Shown one piece after another: positions 32,214-43,088 of a stretch of 64,000 nt of DNA. Position numbers and translations under genes: made by a program. How positions within the stretch are numbered: position 1 is the stretch's first letter; every line of letters starts with the position of its first letter. This DNA comes from Strongylocentrotus droebachiensis (taxonomy: Eukaryota > Echinodermata > Echinoidea > Camarodonta > Strongylocentrotidae): positions 177,958 to 241,957 of the forward strand of contig JAVYIG010002532.1 of NCBI GenBank assembly GCA_035222895.1, in the 5' to 3' direction. The notes under the pieces are model-generated. The model was not told the origin of the DNA. It saw only the letters and a list, made by a program, of their open reading frames with translations, and did not search any database.

Positions 32214-34541
32214 TCAGCACCCTCCCTCCGCCCCGAGTATGATTTCATGGCTGTTACTATCCTCCATAGTGAACGTTCCCCAATCCGACTGCGGAGTCGT
32301 ATTGCCCTGTTTGCAAGTAGTTTCGACACCGTCCTCGTGACCGCTGTCGGACGATGTCGATGATGACACGGGAGGAATGGAAGATTGCGAGGCCGCTATC
32401 CATGAATCGACGATGAGTTCCGACGCTCGTTTACTGTTCTTGATGACGGCGTGTCGTTTGTTGAGGCGGCGGTTGTAGAGAACGAACGGGAGGGCGATGG
32501 CTATGATGATTACGACCGTGGCCAGGAGAATGAGCATAAGTGACCACCACGGAAAGCCTAGGAGTAGGAACATGGTAGAAATGAAAGAATTACAAGTTAA
32601 GAAAAGATGAGCCGGAAAGAAATGAGAGAAATTGTGAGTGTGTGCGTGGGTGAGCGTATATGTGTATTGAGTGTGCTGGTGTGGGCATGTGTGTGTGTGT
32701 GTGTGTGTATGTGGGTGTACTGGTGTGGGCGTGTGTGTATATGTGTGTGATTGTGTGCGTTAGAGAGATATAGAGAGACATGGAGAGGAAGAGAACTATA
32801 CAAGAGAGAGGGAGAGAGAGAATGACAGAGATGAGGAAAACGAGAGGTACGTATAGTTGCCCATAAAGTTGGAATTTTTTTCTTCTAAAAAGCGATAGTT
32901 GTGTGAATTTCTATAGACCTTGCTTCTAATTAATTGGAATCAATTAAGTGCTAGTGTTAAATTAGTCATAAACATGTGACATATAGGCTTACCATTCTGA
33001 GCAGGAGATGTATTGTCGTTGCTGTGTGTATCATCTTGATTAACGGCGCCCTGAGAAAGATCCGCAACAGCTCTTCCAACTTCATCGGCATCGTTCACAT
33101 CGTTTGTAGAGGCGTGATCGTTGATGTCCCTATCAAGAAGCCCTGAGACTGATGTAGCATCGTCATCACCACCGTGGTCGGATGTGGAGGGATTAGGAAG
33201 GGGTGTGGTGTTCATTGTGTGTCTTTCTTCTTTAGGAGTGGTTGAAGTACGCAGAAGACCCACAGATGCATCTTGATTGGTCGACACTTCTATGACGTCA
33301 GCTACGGTACTTGATGGCAAGGTATTGTGGGGGAAACCTGTTAATTGTCAAAAGATCAAAGGAAGAATGGTAATGAGTTCATTTGCATGGAAGCAGAAAA
33401 AGAAGAGAAACAGAATGGTGAATGTTTGAGATAAAAGATCACTATGTCACTGCAAATCTCAAGTTGGCATTTCTGTATGAGGCTTGTGATGTAGTCGCGG
33501 ATAACTCTCCCGTTTTTCGTGGACAAAAATTTCATTATGATCTGTTTTTCTCCTAAGTGCCTCTTCATTGGGACAGTACACACAACATATTATGGACAGC
33601 ATATTATAATAGGTCCTCTAAGGAGAACAAACATCCTGACTCATTCATTTTTGAAAAATTGTAATTTCAGATAGGCCTATTCTGTTTCTTTGAGCAAAAT
33701 AATGGGTTCATAACCAAATATATTTTTAATACTTGGAATGATTTTGCTTTTTAATCCGCGGAAATAATGACCAAGACGATTGATACGCACGAAGTATGCC
33801 GTTCTAATCATTATTGTATAATTGCTTTTATCATGTATAATAAGGCTCGAGATTGCCAAATAGCCGGATATTTCTGATTTGGGAAATAATCCCGAAGTTA
33901 CAAATCGCGTCATCATCAGCTCGAGAATTGACCTCGAAACTTGAAACTCAAGTTCGAGAAATTAAGCTCGTGATATTTTGCTCAGCGTTCACGCATAGTG
34001 CAAGCTTTCGGACTGGTGAAGACGTACCGGACAAATAGCGGGATATAATGCAAACTAGCCCAAGATATTAATTTGGATGATTATCTTGACCAAATATCCT
34101 GCTAATTGCTACTTCGGGCTGATGAAAACGCACATTAACTGGATAATTTGCGATCAGGATAGTTCAAATAGCGGGATATTTGGTAATCTCGAGCTGATGA
34201 AAACTGTTGTTACCATTGCAGTTTAGTCTTTGGACTGAGAGAATGGATAGTATTCAATAAAATCTTCAATCAAGCAATCAAACCTTGAAAATAGTTATCA
34301 GGAAATGATAAGAAGGAAGTGAAAGAATATTAATGAGAACGATATCAAGAGTAGATATTTGTATTTCAGTAGCGTTTCCGGTTGATGTTTCCGAACGTTG
34401 CACTATCCTAGAGCTCATTATAGGATCTCCTATTTTAAAGAAAGATTAAGTAAAATGCAGAAATAAAAGATAATTACCGTAGTTCACTGAAGAAATCGCC
34501 GAAAGAATGACCAAGACGAGTGATACGCACGAAGTATGCAT
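32214..34541 (-). CDS. Small single-pass type I membrane protein, unrecognised family
   Basis: Three coding exons on the minus strand: 34478-34541, 32993-33337 and 32214-32557. All introns are phase 1 with GT-AG borders. The 250-residue product has a signal peptide (MHTSCVSLVLVILSAISS), an ectodomain of residues 22-139 that is Ser/Thr/Asp/Asn-rich, contains no cysteine and has NTTP and NTSP glycosylation sites, one membrane span (about 141-164, LMLILLATVVIIIAIALP), then a basic stop-transfer (NRRLNKR) and an 80-residue tail rich in Ser with DSGHEDG. The look is mucin-like. I do not recognise the family and assign no function. The start was chosen because it opens a good signal peptide; the exon extends upstream to an acceptor near 34582. 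Extra alternative exons cannot be excluded. Confidence 0.7.
32640..32835. repeat. (GT)n and (GA)n microsatellites
   Basis: A degenerate (TG)n block at 32640-32755 and (GA)n at 32765-32830 sit in the intron between the last two exons of the membrane-protein gene. Confidence 0.9.
33758..33806 (-). pseudogene. Relic duplicate of the signal-peptide exon (intron)
   Basis: About 49 bp (core GACCAAGACGATTGATACGC then ACGAAGTATGC) repeats the coding part of exon 1 at 34494-34541 with few mismatches. The duplicate has lost the ATG and has no donor site, so it looks dead. Similarity does not extend into the flanks. Confidence 0.7.
33843..34206. mobile_element. MITE family 'CATCAGCT', copy C
   Basis: Begins GGCTCGAGATTGCCAAATAG and ends GGTAATCTCGAGCTGATGA. 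Orientation is opposite to copy A. It lies in the first coding intron of the membrane-protein gene. Confidence 0.75.
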
Positions 34542-34804
34542 TTTTGGTGATAAACCGTGAAGCTTGTTCCAAAGAATCTGATGTAATAAAGAGAAAATAA
34601 CAATAAATAAACCATCGAAATATTATTAAGATTTACATTGATGTTGTTATGAAGTTCAAAATATCAGTACATCATTCTGGTGTAAAACACTAAAAGCATA
34701 CTGTTCATTAAAAAACATGAAATATAATGGCATGTGGAAGATAATTACAGCCTATAAAATGAAAGCAATGTTTGTAGAGGGATCGAAACTCGAACATGCA
34801 AAAA

Positions 34805-34913
34805 GAGGCGGGGTGGTAGAGAGAGAAAGAGACAGAGAGAGAGAGAGAGAGAGGAAGAAAGAGAGAGAGAGGGAGAGAGAGAGAGAGAGAGAGGGGAATT
34901 GAAAAAGAGAGAA

Positions 34914-34951
<38 letters not shown>

Positions 34952-34995
34952 GGAGAGGGAGGATGGGAGAGGGAGGGGGGGGGGGGAGGGGGGGA
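34805..34995. repeat. (GA)n microsatellite with G runs
   Basis: Nearly pure purine on the plus strand: GAGA blocks to about 34945, then GGGAGGATG repeats and a G-rich stretch at 34970-34995. It lies in the 5'UTR intron of the membrane-protein gene. Confidence 0.95.
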
Positions 34996-35539
34996 GAAAT
35001 CAGAATACGAGTTGAAAATGCCTCTTAGTATAATGCAATTTAGCAAGTAAAAACTACCTTTAGTTCTATACTCGGTCATTCAGGCATTCTTACTAGCTTA
35101 AATTATTTAAGAACTGCACATAATATCGTTATCGTTCTCAACCTGTTTCCTAGAAGTCACATATTATCTTTGCAATGTCATTATAGAAGTCTGGTTATCA
35201 TATAAGGTGATAAATACCGCCTGAATTGAATATAACCCGTAGGAAGGTTCGTGTATTTGACACACACAATATTCTGGGCGCATAACCATCCTAAACCAAA
35301 AAACATTTTAATTGTCAAATTTTTCTTTTGTTGTTCTTGCTTAAGTGCCTTTCTACTCTCCTAAACTTCAACATGGTCATCGTATCGTCCTTTTTTAAAT
35401 ACTAATTTCTGAATTGTAATAGCGCCCGTTTTAAAAGGGGTGTATTTTCACTTTAATAAAAAAAAAACTTATTATTATAAACGGGGCGTTGTGACGTGCG
35501 CCTGTAATCCAGCTAACAATTTATAATTTAGATTGTGGA

Positions 35540-35790
35540 CACAGTGTGTGTGGGCAAGCACTGAATCCAATGACCAGGCTAATAATATATTTGTAAAGCG
35601 CTTAGAGACATTAGTATTAAGCGCTACTGATAAAAACTAAACATTATTAAATATTATTAAGCTACAAACTGATTCAGCCGAGGACGCAGGCTCGAAACTG
35701 AGTCACGTCTTTCGGATGGTGACGTTAAAGGTCGGTCCCCAGACGTAAATAATCATATCTTGATGAAACACGTCTGTAAAAACCCAATTA
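35540..35790 (+). mobile_element. SINE fragment(s)
   Basis: Contains TGTGGGCAAGCACTGAATCC, GTAAAGCGCTTAGAGACATT and, further on, ACGTCTTTCGGATGGTGACG and GTCGGTCCCC. These motifs are typical of SINE bodies and 3' tails in marine invertebrates (recalled, not searched). The tail matches 44100-44222. Confidence 0.6.
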
Positions 35791-37851
35791 CACACACATA
35801 TTCTTTACTTTCTCTATATCAATTAGTAAACTAATTAAGACGGATATCATGTGTGCATTATTAATATATTTGATTTTACTTAAATATGTATTTTCCTTTC
35901 AATTTCTCTTATTCGACCCCGCTTCTCATCATGTGATATTCAAGGGATTCCCCGACCTGTCGATCCCCGAATTAAGAATCGCAAAATGGTAATACAGAGC
36001 TGATAAGATTCTATCTATTAAAAGTTGAATAAAAAGTTATGTCGTCATAGTTCAAACACATGAGAGTCATGTGGCAGATATAGCGGATATCTGAGTGGAT
36101 ATCCGCTATCCGGCGGACGGATATAAGACAGCCAAGTGATCTCTTACATGTCACCCGCTGTTTTCTTTAAATTTGGTTATAGCTTCCAAGGTATTGATCA
36201 CACAATCAATTAAATGATTACATTTTCCTGATGGGGAGAGAGAGGGGGGGGGGGAGAGAGAGAGACAGAGAGAGACAGAGAGAGAACAATCCTATTCAGA
36301 GATATAATATATATCATGGTCAGATATTGCATCTTGCTGCTTTATCAGGTAAAATAGATAATTAAGCTTTAAAATTATCAACCATATAATATCCATTTAA
36401 TTTGTTGCGCGTACCACAAACGAATTAGAAGATAGAAGAAGTACAACAAGAAAAAGAAGAAGAAGAAGAGGAGGAGGAGAAGAGTGGAGGGGGGGGGGTG
36501 CTATCTCTGTCAGCAGGTAAAGACTTAAAAAAGGCTAATAGGTATGATAGCGTCTGTTTGAAGCAAGAATGACATTAACTACGTGTTCAGGTGTATGAGA
36601 TAATGCCCATCTGGCTCCAAACGGACGATAGGAAATAGAGTTTAAAGTGCATCAAATTACTCTTTTTTCTCTCACAAAAGAAAGGAAAAGTGTCACATTC
36701 AGATAAGATCAAACATGAACGCAATTCACCTTTTATACCGATACAATCTCTTTGCTTTGCAAGCCTTTGTTTCCCATTTTGGCTAAACATTTGTCGTTCC
36801 CATTTAACAAAAAGTTGACCTACAATATTTTAAAGGTCTTTTCATACAGTAGAAGACAATTATTACTCCAAAAATGTTTAATTCATTATTAAATCAAATT
36901 ATTACTTTAAAAATAAAACAGCATGTCAGCATTTATATCTTTAATGGGTCGTCTAGACAATTTTATATTTTTTTTTATTGTGTTGTCACATTCATTCATT
37001 TTTAGTCATTCGTGCCTCCCTAAATATCGTTCTCCACGTGCATTTGTAAAAAGGCAATATTAATCCGCGGCTGAATCTTTTTCTTTACGTTTCTTCAACC
37101 GTCGTCTTTTGAAAGATATATTTTAGTCTATGATTTTGTTTTCTCGATTATCTTATTCATCACAAAAAAAAATATATAATAATTAGGTCAAATGATATCT
37201 TGATGTATGAGCACAAAGATTACAATTGTATTTCCTCACTAAGATGTTTCTATTACAGCGAATGCGATATATAGTTCAATTGTGTAAAAGCAGAAAGGGA
37301 GAGAAACAAATTAATGTGAAGCTTGAGGAATGAGTGTATACTCACTCCCCAAAATATATTTTCAAATATGATCAGAAAACCCCAAAATGACAAAAAGTGA
37401 ATTAATTTGAATATATATTTTTAAAGTTTGAATCTGTAATAAAAATGTGACTACACTTGTCTTTTGCTGACGCATTTAGGGGCGCTTCAATGACATGCGG
37501 TCTAATGACGCGCAAAGTTATATTGGAATTAAATGTAAGTAGAAAAGGAACAGTGCCGACATTATATTAAATTAATGTTAAATACACTAATTGACTTGAC
37601 TAAAATGACGCAATGTAAATTGACATGTGCAATAGGCATTGTCATTATTATGCTCCAGAGCTGCTATTCCCATCACTTCGTCGACAGTACAACGTCTATG
37701 ACGGACACCCGGATTTGACGGCACGAAATACAAATAAGGTCTGAGGTTTTAGATTTCTCAGAATATTAAAACGTTATGAATTAAAACGTATGAAATCTCT
37801 TGCCCAATACCTCATTGGCAACAGCTGCTATGACGACGAACAAGAATCATA

Positions 37852-37941
37852 ATAGGGACTTGCTACGATCGACGTCCTTTTAATGCACTGCCTTGAATGG
37901 ACGTCACACGTATCAGTCCACGCAAATCTAAAAGTCCCTAA
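37852..37941. mobile_element. MITE 'AGGGACTTTTAG', copy lacking its left end
   Basis: Shares CTACGATCGACGTCC and the right end GCAAATCTAAAAGTCCCT with the complete copy at 40811-40925. The left inverted repeat is truncated to AGGGACTT. Confidence 0.75.
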
Positions 37942-38483
37942 TGACAAAATGTGGAACCGGCTTAGGATGGGCCTTTTGTTGATGCAATGGTTTAATTTCT
38001 TTCGATACTATGAACGATGAGTTTGTAAAGAACAAGAACAATTGCAATTTGAACAATGTTTAATCTAATTGAGGAAGTAATGATCACAGTCTCCTTCACT
38101 ACACGCTGTAATTTAGACTTCTGAATCACGCACCTTGTGTTAATGATTGTGTGAAATTATGTAGGGTTACTTGATTTAACATCAAAGCATGTCTAGGCTA
38201 CAATTACATTAAAAAAAAATATATATATATAACTAAACAATTAAAAAATCCTGAATACGTTAAGAAAGAGCTTCTTCCCATCATGTGGCATCTGCATTGT
38301 TATGGGTTGTCAGTTATATAGTTCTTGGTGGCACAGTATAAACTTTGCACCTCTATGGTGACATCATCATGATCATGATACATGCAAAAGATGCAACTGT
38401 GAAATCCCTTTCACTAGCACATTTGAATTTTACTTCAGCCATACGGAAAAAACCTTCGTCATTATATACAATTAATTCTTACC

Positions 38484-38690
38484 TTTTTATGAAAGTCTGA
38501 TTTATTCAAAGTATCCGGACCTCTTACAAAAAGTGCCTCGTCAATGCTGTTAATAGGTTCCTCTGTCGTCCCGACTGGATTCCGAAGATTTAGGATGATG
38601 AAAAATAAGTCATTCAGAAATGTGAAAGATCTGCTATGGAATAGATCTTTGATCAACAAGGAGTCAATATTGAGTTCGCGTCAAATTTCT
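38484..38690 (-). other. Probable 5'UTR exon of the membrane-protein gene
   Basis: Minus strand. A clear donor (AAAAAG then GTAAGA) ends at 38484, matching the acceptor (ATTACATCAG) before the exon at 34478-34581. The exon carries two tiny upstream ORFs (starting ATGCGGATAG and ATGACTTATT, seven codons each) and no in-frame ATG joining to the main frame, so it is read as untranslated. The 5' end is set from the TATA position. Confidence 0.5.
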
Positions 38691-38716
38691 TCAACTATCC
38701 GCATCCAATTAATCCA

Positions 38717-38727
38717 CGATATATAAA
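38717..38727 (-). promoter_or_regulatory. TATA box of the membrane-protein gene
   Basis: TTTATATATCG on the minus strand lies about 30 bp upstream of the inferred start of the 5'UTR exon. Spacing and orientation fit; no experimental support. Confidence 0.45.
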
Positions 38728-39543
38728 ATCAATTTGATGAGATTGCTTTAAATTTAGATTGCTTTAGGATCGTCCAATGACTTCTTTCTGAAACTGCGAC
38801 TGATCAAGAAACAGAGTATACAGCTTGACTCAAATGACAGTTAACAAAATAAGGAAATATTCGATAAGTCCATATACGAAAGTTTCAATAAGTGGTGTTA
38901 CCCCGGCGCTATCATAAACGTGTATGAAGCAACGATGGATGCGGATGTATGATTTATATCATACCATACATGGACTTTGGTTAGATAGAGAAAGAGAAAG
39001 AAAGTTGTCTAACACGTGGTTTTTTGAGGTGCTTCCCGTCAGCGGTATTGCAACACGCTCGGATGGACCGTGACCTGTGCTTGCTATAGGATGCCCTTCC
39101 GCTCTGTATCGCATTCATCAAGATATTGAGCTAAATGTGTACTGGATTTTGTTGAGTCCTTAAAAGATAATGGGATAAATGTGACATAATATGTACCTGA
39201 TTTAGTAATGTCCTAAATTGATTTGACCTGAAATGTACTCTTTCTTTAAAGTCCTCATCTTTTGGTTTAGTGAGTCAAAAGGGTTTGGTGCAGATATTTT
39301 GATGGAGTGCACCCCCTGTTTGAAAAAAGAAGAAAAGTTGTCGAAAATAACAAAAAAGTGACAACAACAAGAAAGAAGATTATTTTGTATAATTAATTAG
39401 GAAACATAGGTAATATAAATTAAGCGAGGAAGAGAAAGTGAAAGGGAGAGACCTAGAAAGAGTGAGATCGTGTGTTGTGTGAGGAGAGGGAGAGAGAGGA
39501 GGGGGGGGGGGGGGAATAAGCCGAAAGCGAGTGAAATATGAAG

Positions 39544-39580
<37 letters not shown>

Positions 39581-39918
39581 AAGTGTGTTTGTGTGTGTGT
39601 GTGATCTCGAAGCAGCAGACAGCAAAAAACTGTGTGAGGATTCACTTGGCTTGCGAAAGTCCATAGGAGTGGATGAGAGCTTGCCGTTCAAATAATAAGG
39701 TTGGTAGAAGCCTACATTACGTGTCATGGTCATTCCAGTTAATGACTTGGATAGGTATTATAATCATTGCTCTATGAAGATGGAAATACTAATATTCAAA
39801 TAATTTTTTTCAAAACTTGCCTACAGAATCATTCAAATTCTTCATTATTTATTATTTTACCTTATGACTTATCTAGGCTACATAGGTCAGTTTCTCACTG
39901 ACTACGCCGACTGCGTTA
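38728..39918. other. Divergent intergenic region, left part
   Basis: No exon seen. Purine-rich microsatellites at 39425-39600, including (GA)n and a G run near 39500-39513. Confidence 0.4.
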
Positions 39919-40049
39919 TTTTTTTTCGGCGGCACAGATTGGGGTTAGGTGCGTGTTGAGCCTATGGGAAAGTTTAGGGTTAGGGTTAGGGTTGGGGTTA
40001 AATCAAGACCTCTTTTTAAAAAAAGCCCCAATCTGTGCCGCAGAAAAAA
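39919..40049. mobile_element. Small inverted-repeat element with TTAGGG core
   Basis: CGGCGGCACAGATTGGGGTT at the left and CCCCAATCTGTGCCGCAG at the right form inverted ends preceded and followed by T or A runs. The centre reads GTTTAGGGTTAGGGTTAGGG, a short telomere-type stretch. Confidence 0.7.
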
Positions 40050-40106
40050 ATGACTCGTCCCGACTGCGGGCAACAAATTAAGTTATATTTCGCGTCATTG
40101 ACCACC

Positions 40107-40609
40107 TGTGGCGGAACCAGAGGAGCCAAATCGACCGCGGCTTCACCTTTTGGCGGGCTTTAAAAAGAACAAAGGAAAGAGAGTGAGAGAGAGAGAGAGA
40201 GAGAAAAGAAGAAGAAAAAGGAAAAAAAGAAAAGAAAATCAAACTTAAACATATAGTGTGGGGGAAGGGGGGGGGGTAGTGAGCACTATTTTTTTTTTTT
40301 GCCCTCGAAATTTTGAAAATCACACCTCCCCCTTGAGCACCAGGGGAGGGGGCCCGTCCCCAAATAAAGGTAGAAGTGGTTCCTAAGACAACCCTTTGTT
40401 GTATAAAAGTGTCATTAGGAGAGAGTGTGTTTTTCTTTCGCTCAAGATGGCTATCTTGAAGGTTCCGAATTGCCATAAACTCGACAGCGTACGGGGGCTC
40501 CGACCTTTTGCTCCGACTCCGCTCAGAGTGGCTCGCGCTTCTTCGCTCGCTGGGCGATTTGCGCACACGTTGGCCCCCACCCCCTTGAAAAATCTTTGAT
40601 CCGCCACAA
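40107..40609. mobile_element. Possible hAT-like element
   Basis: TGTGGCGGAACCAG at the left and TGATCCGCCACA at the right are imperfect inverted ends of the GTGGCGGA type. The interior has (GA)n, G-run and GC-rich blocks. No target duplication seen. Confidence 0.45.
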
Positions 40610-40810
40610 TTAGAAACAAAATCTAGACAACAAAGGAAACAAACTCAATAGAAACAAAAATAACTGTTTCAAATAAAAAAATCAATCGGTTTAACAAGAT
40701 CAAATTTGTGAGACATTGGTTTCCTTATTCCCGGGGATTAAACGTCGCGTCGCGAAGCTGCTTTTGAACTGAAGTGTCAGACAGACAGCGGAGGAGCACT
40801 AGAATTCAAT

Positions 40811-40925
40811 AGGGACTTTTAGATTTGCACGAAGACAAAGGTGGATTGCTACGATCGACGTCCTTTTAATGCACTGCCTTGAATGGACGTCACACGTATC
40901 AGTCCACGCAAATCTAAAAGTCCCT
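40811..40925. mobile_element. MITE 'AGGGACTTTTAG', complete copy
   Basis: Perfect 18-bp inverted ends AGGGACTTTTAGATTTGC / GCAAATCTAAAAGTCCCT in a 115-bp element. The centre (GATCGACGTCCTTTTAATGC) is shared with 37852-37941. Confidence 0.85.
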
Positions 40926-40973
40926 AATGTCCTTTCATGTACCCCAATCTGACGCATTTTGGGGGCAATTTTA

Positions 40974-41499
40974 TTAAAGGGACTTTGTAACATTGTTCAG
41001 ATGAGAGAAAGTGGTGCTAAGGTAGTGACTTCAATGCTAGATGTACAATTAAAGATATTCTGAACATTTGAGTACAAACGGACCATTATTAATGATCAAA
41101 ATTGGGAAAACTGATCTGATTGATTCCTTAATTCTCCCAACTATATTATTACAATTAAATTATATTTTAGGTGAATGTAAATTGTCACAAAGCAATAAAT
41201 TAGTTTTACATACCATTCCAGACATTTAAGTGTTAACAGATTTTTAATAACCTGTTTTATGTTTTTTTTTTCATGGAAAAACGGTAAGGAAAATTCAAAT
41301 TTGGGAGAATTTACTGTTAATCACTGTTAGAGGGTGTTGCACAGTGACGCCTTCAAAGAAAACCATAGATATCTTCGTGGTTTGAGAATTAGTACAGTCA
41401 GAGGGTTAGTACAGTTGAAGGAATATAATAACTAACATTTTATACAAAAATTAAGCAATCTTTTCATCAACCTTCAACAATGTTACCGAGTCACTTTAA
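40974..41499 (+). mobile_element. TTAA MITE family, complete copy
   Basis: Begins TTAAAGGGACTTTGTAACAT and ends ATGTTACCGAGTCACTTTAA, so TTAA lies at both edges of about 24-bp inverted repeats. TTAA targeting is typical of piggyBac-like and some other transposases. 526 bp with no coding frame. Confidence 0.8.
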
Positions 41500-43040
41500 T
41501 ATGACATGTGGAACTCCTTTATAATATTTGTTCGAACTATTTGTTTCAACGGATTTTCTATTCATATCATTCTGATTGTACGTTCCAAATACAACGTTGA
41601 TTGAATCATGTGATGAATATGAAAGAGTAATTGTGTAATGTATTTATAAATGTTCAATAACTACCCTTAATTTGTAGCCACATTGAGACAACTTTAGATG
41701 TTATAAACGCTGAATGTACTAAAGCGAAAAGTTACTATAATTTAATGCTAGAAAAAAAGAAAAAAAGATTTGGTTTCCATTTTTGGCAAAATATTTTAGG
41801 CCTACCAGAAAAAATTGTTTGGAAATATATATTTTAGTTCAAATTTAATTAGATAAGAGATAATAATGTCAACCAATATAATTTAAAATGAATTCATAGG
41901 ATATTGCCCTCTAAAGATAATCTCTTTACATGAAAAATCGTACAGTCTAGCGAATGTGAAATCTGTCGTGAAAAAGAAACTATTGATCATTTTATATTTC
42001 GTAGCAAGAAGTTAAGAGTTATTGATAACGAAATAGATTCGTTTCATACATGGGTAATTTAACATCATTATATTTAGTATGATTGTATGATTGAAAATTT
42101 TCTTAAGGGAAAATATAGATTTTTGAAGTTTTTTAGTACAGGTCAAATGGGAGGGGAGCTCGCAAGATACGTCACAGAATTGCTAATTTGTGTTTGATTG
42201 ATTGCACCTTCCAAAATTCACAACGTTCTTATTTTTGATCAATTTGTGCTCAAACTATCATTAACCTGTTTCTCTATTTTTTATGCTTCAATTAAAACCA
42301 ACTTAATATCAGGATGGACTTTCATCTTAATGGTCCCATATATGGCCCTGGCCGTGACTCAATGAGAGAATACTTGTTATGTAAAATAAAATCGTGATGA
42401 ACATATAAACTGTGGTTACGAATCTGACGTGGCTGAAATTTCATCTGTCTTAATACTACCATGACTACGTTCAAGCAAAGTGCTTTGGTTTGTTATTACC
42501 TTCGACCAATTGACCAACGTATGGACATCATAAGTGACACTTTGTATTTTAATGGGGTCGAAAACCTTTGGTTTATTGTTAAAACTAGATTTGCCTTAAT
42601 TTGTACACCGATATGGCGATAAGGGATAAAAATAGAATTTAAGTTATTTTTTTTTTATTCGTGACGGTTGCTTAAAAGTTGTGACTTTAATAGTTCCCTT
42701 CTTGATTGTAAAACACTGTATTAAATGGGATTATTTCACTTTACATGCAATATTTAAATTGCCATTCGAATATATTCATTACCCCAGTTGTAATGACAAC
42801 AATACAAATCGGCTATTTCCCTTCTTCTTAAATCAGTTGCTTGCTATCAACCTCCGTTCCACAGATTCTCACGATTTTTAGATTTGCCTGCTTACATAAA
42901 GATCTCGATCCATCTCTCATATCAAAAGAAAAAGAATCTCTAGGCTGCGAGACCTAAATACTCTTCAAATCACCCTCCTGCTTACAGTCTGTTCGAGATT
43001 ATTCGGCTCCGGATCTTTTCAAACATCTTATTGTGAGTGG
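41500..43040. other. Divergent intergenic region, right part
   Basis: AT-rich, with no supported exon. Would hold promoter elements of the plus-strand EGF/YWTD gene, but none was recognised. Confidence 0.35.
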
Positions 43041-43088
43041 ACGATGAGGATTAAAGATCGACGTAACACGTTTTTTTTTATCAGGATC

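Noticed and set aside
34708-35079. Ser/Leu-rich 123-codon minus frame
   Set aside because: It lies across a (GA)n microsatellite; the same applies to frames at 28775-29050, 39380-39733, 45784-46606 and 62805-63240.
38484-38659. Coding reading of the 5'UTR exon joined in frame to the membrane protein
   Set aside because: The frame is open and in phase with the signal-peptide ATG, but it has no in-frame ATG of its own, so I kept it untranslated.
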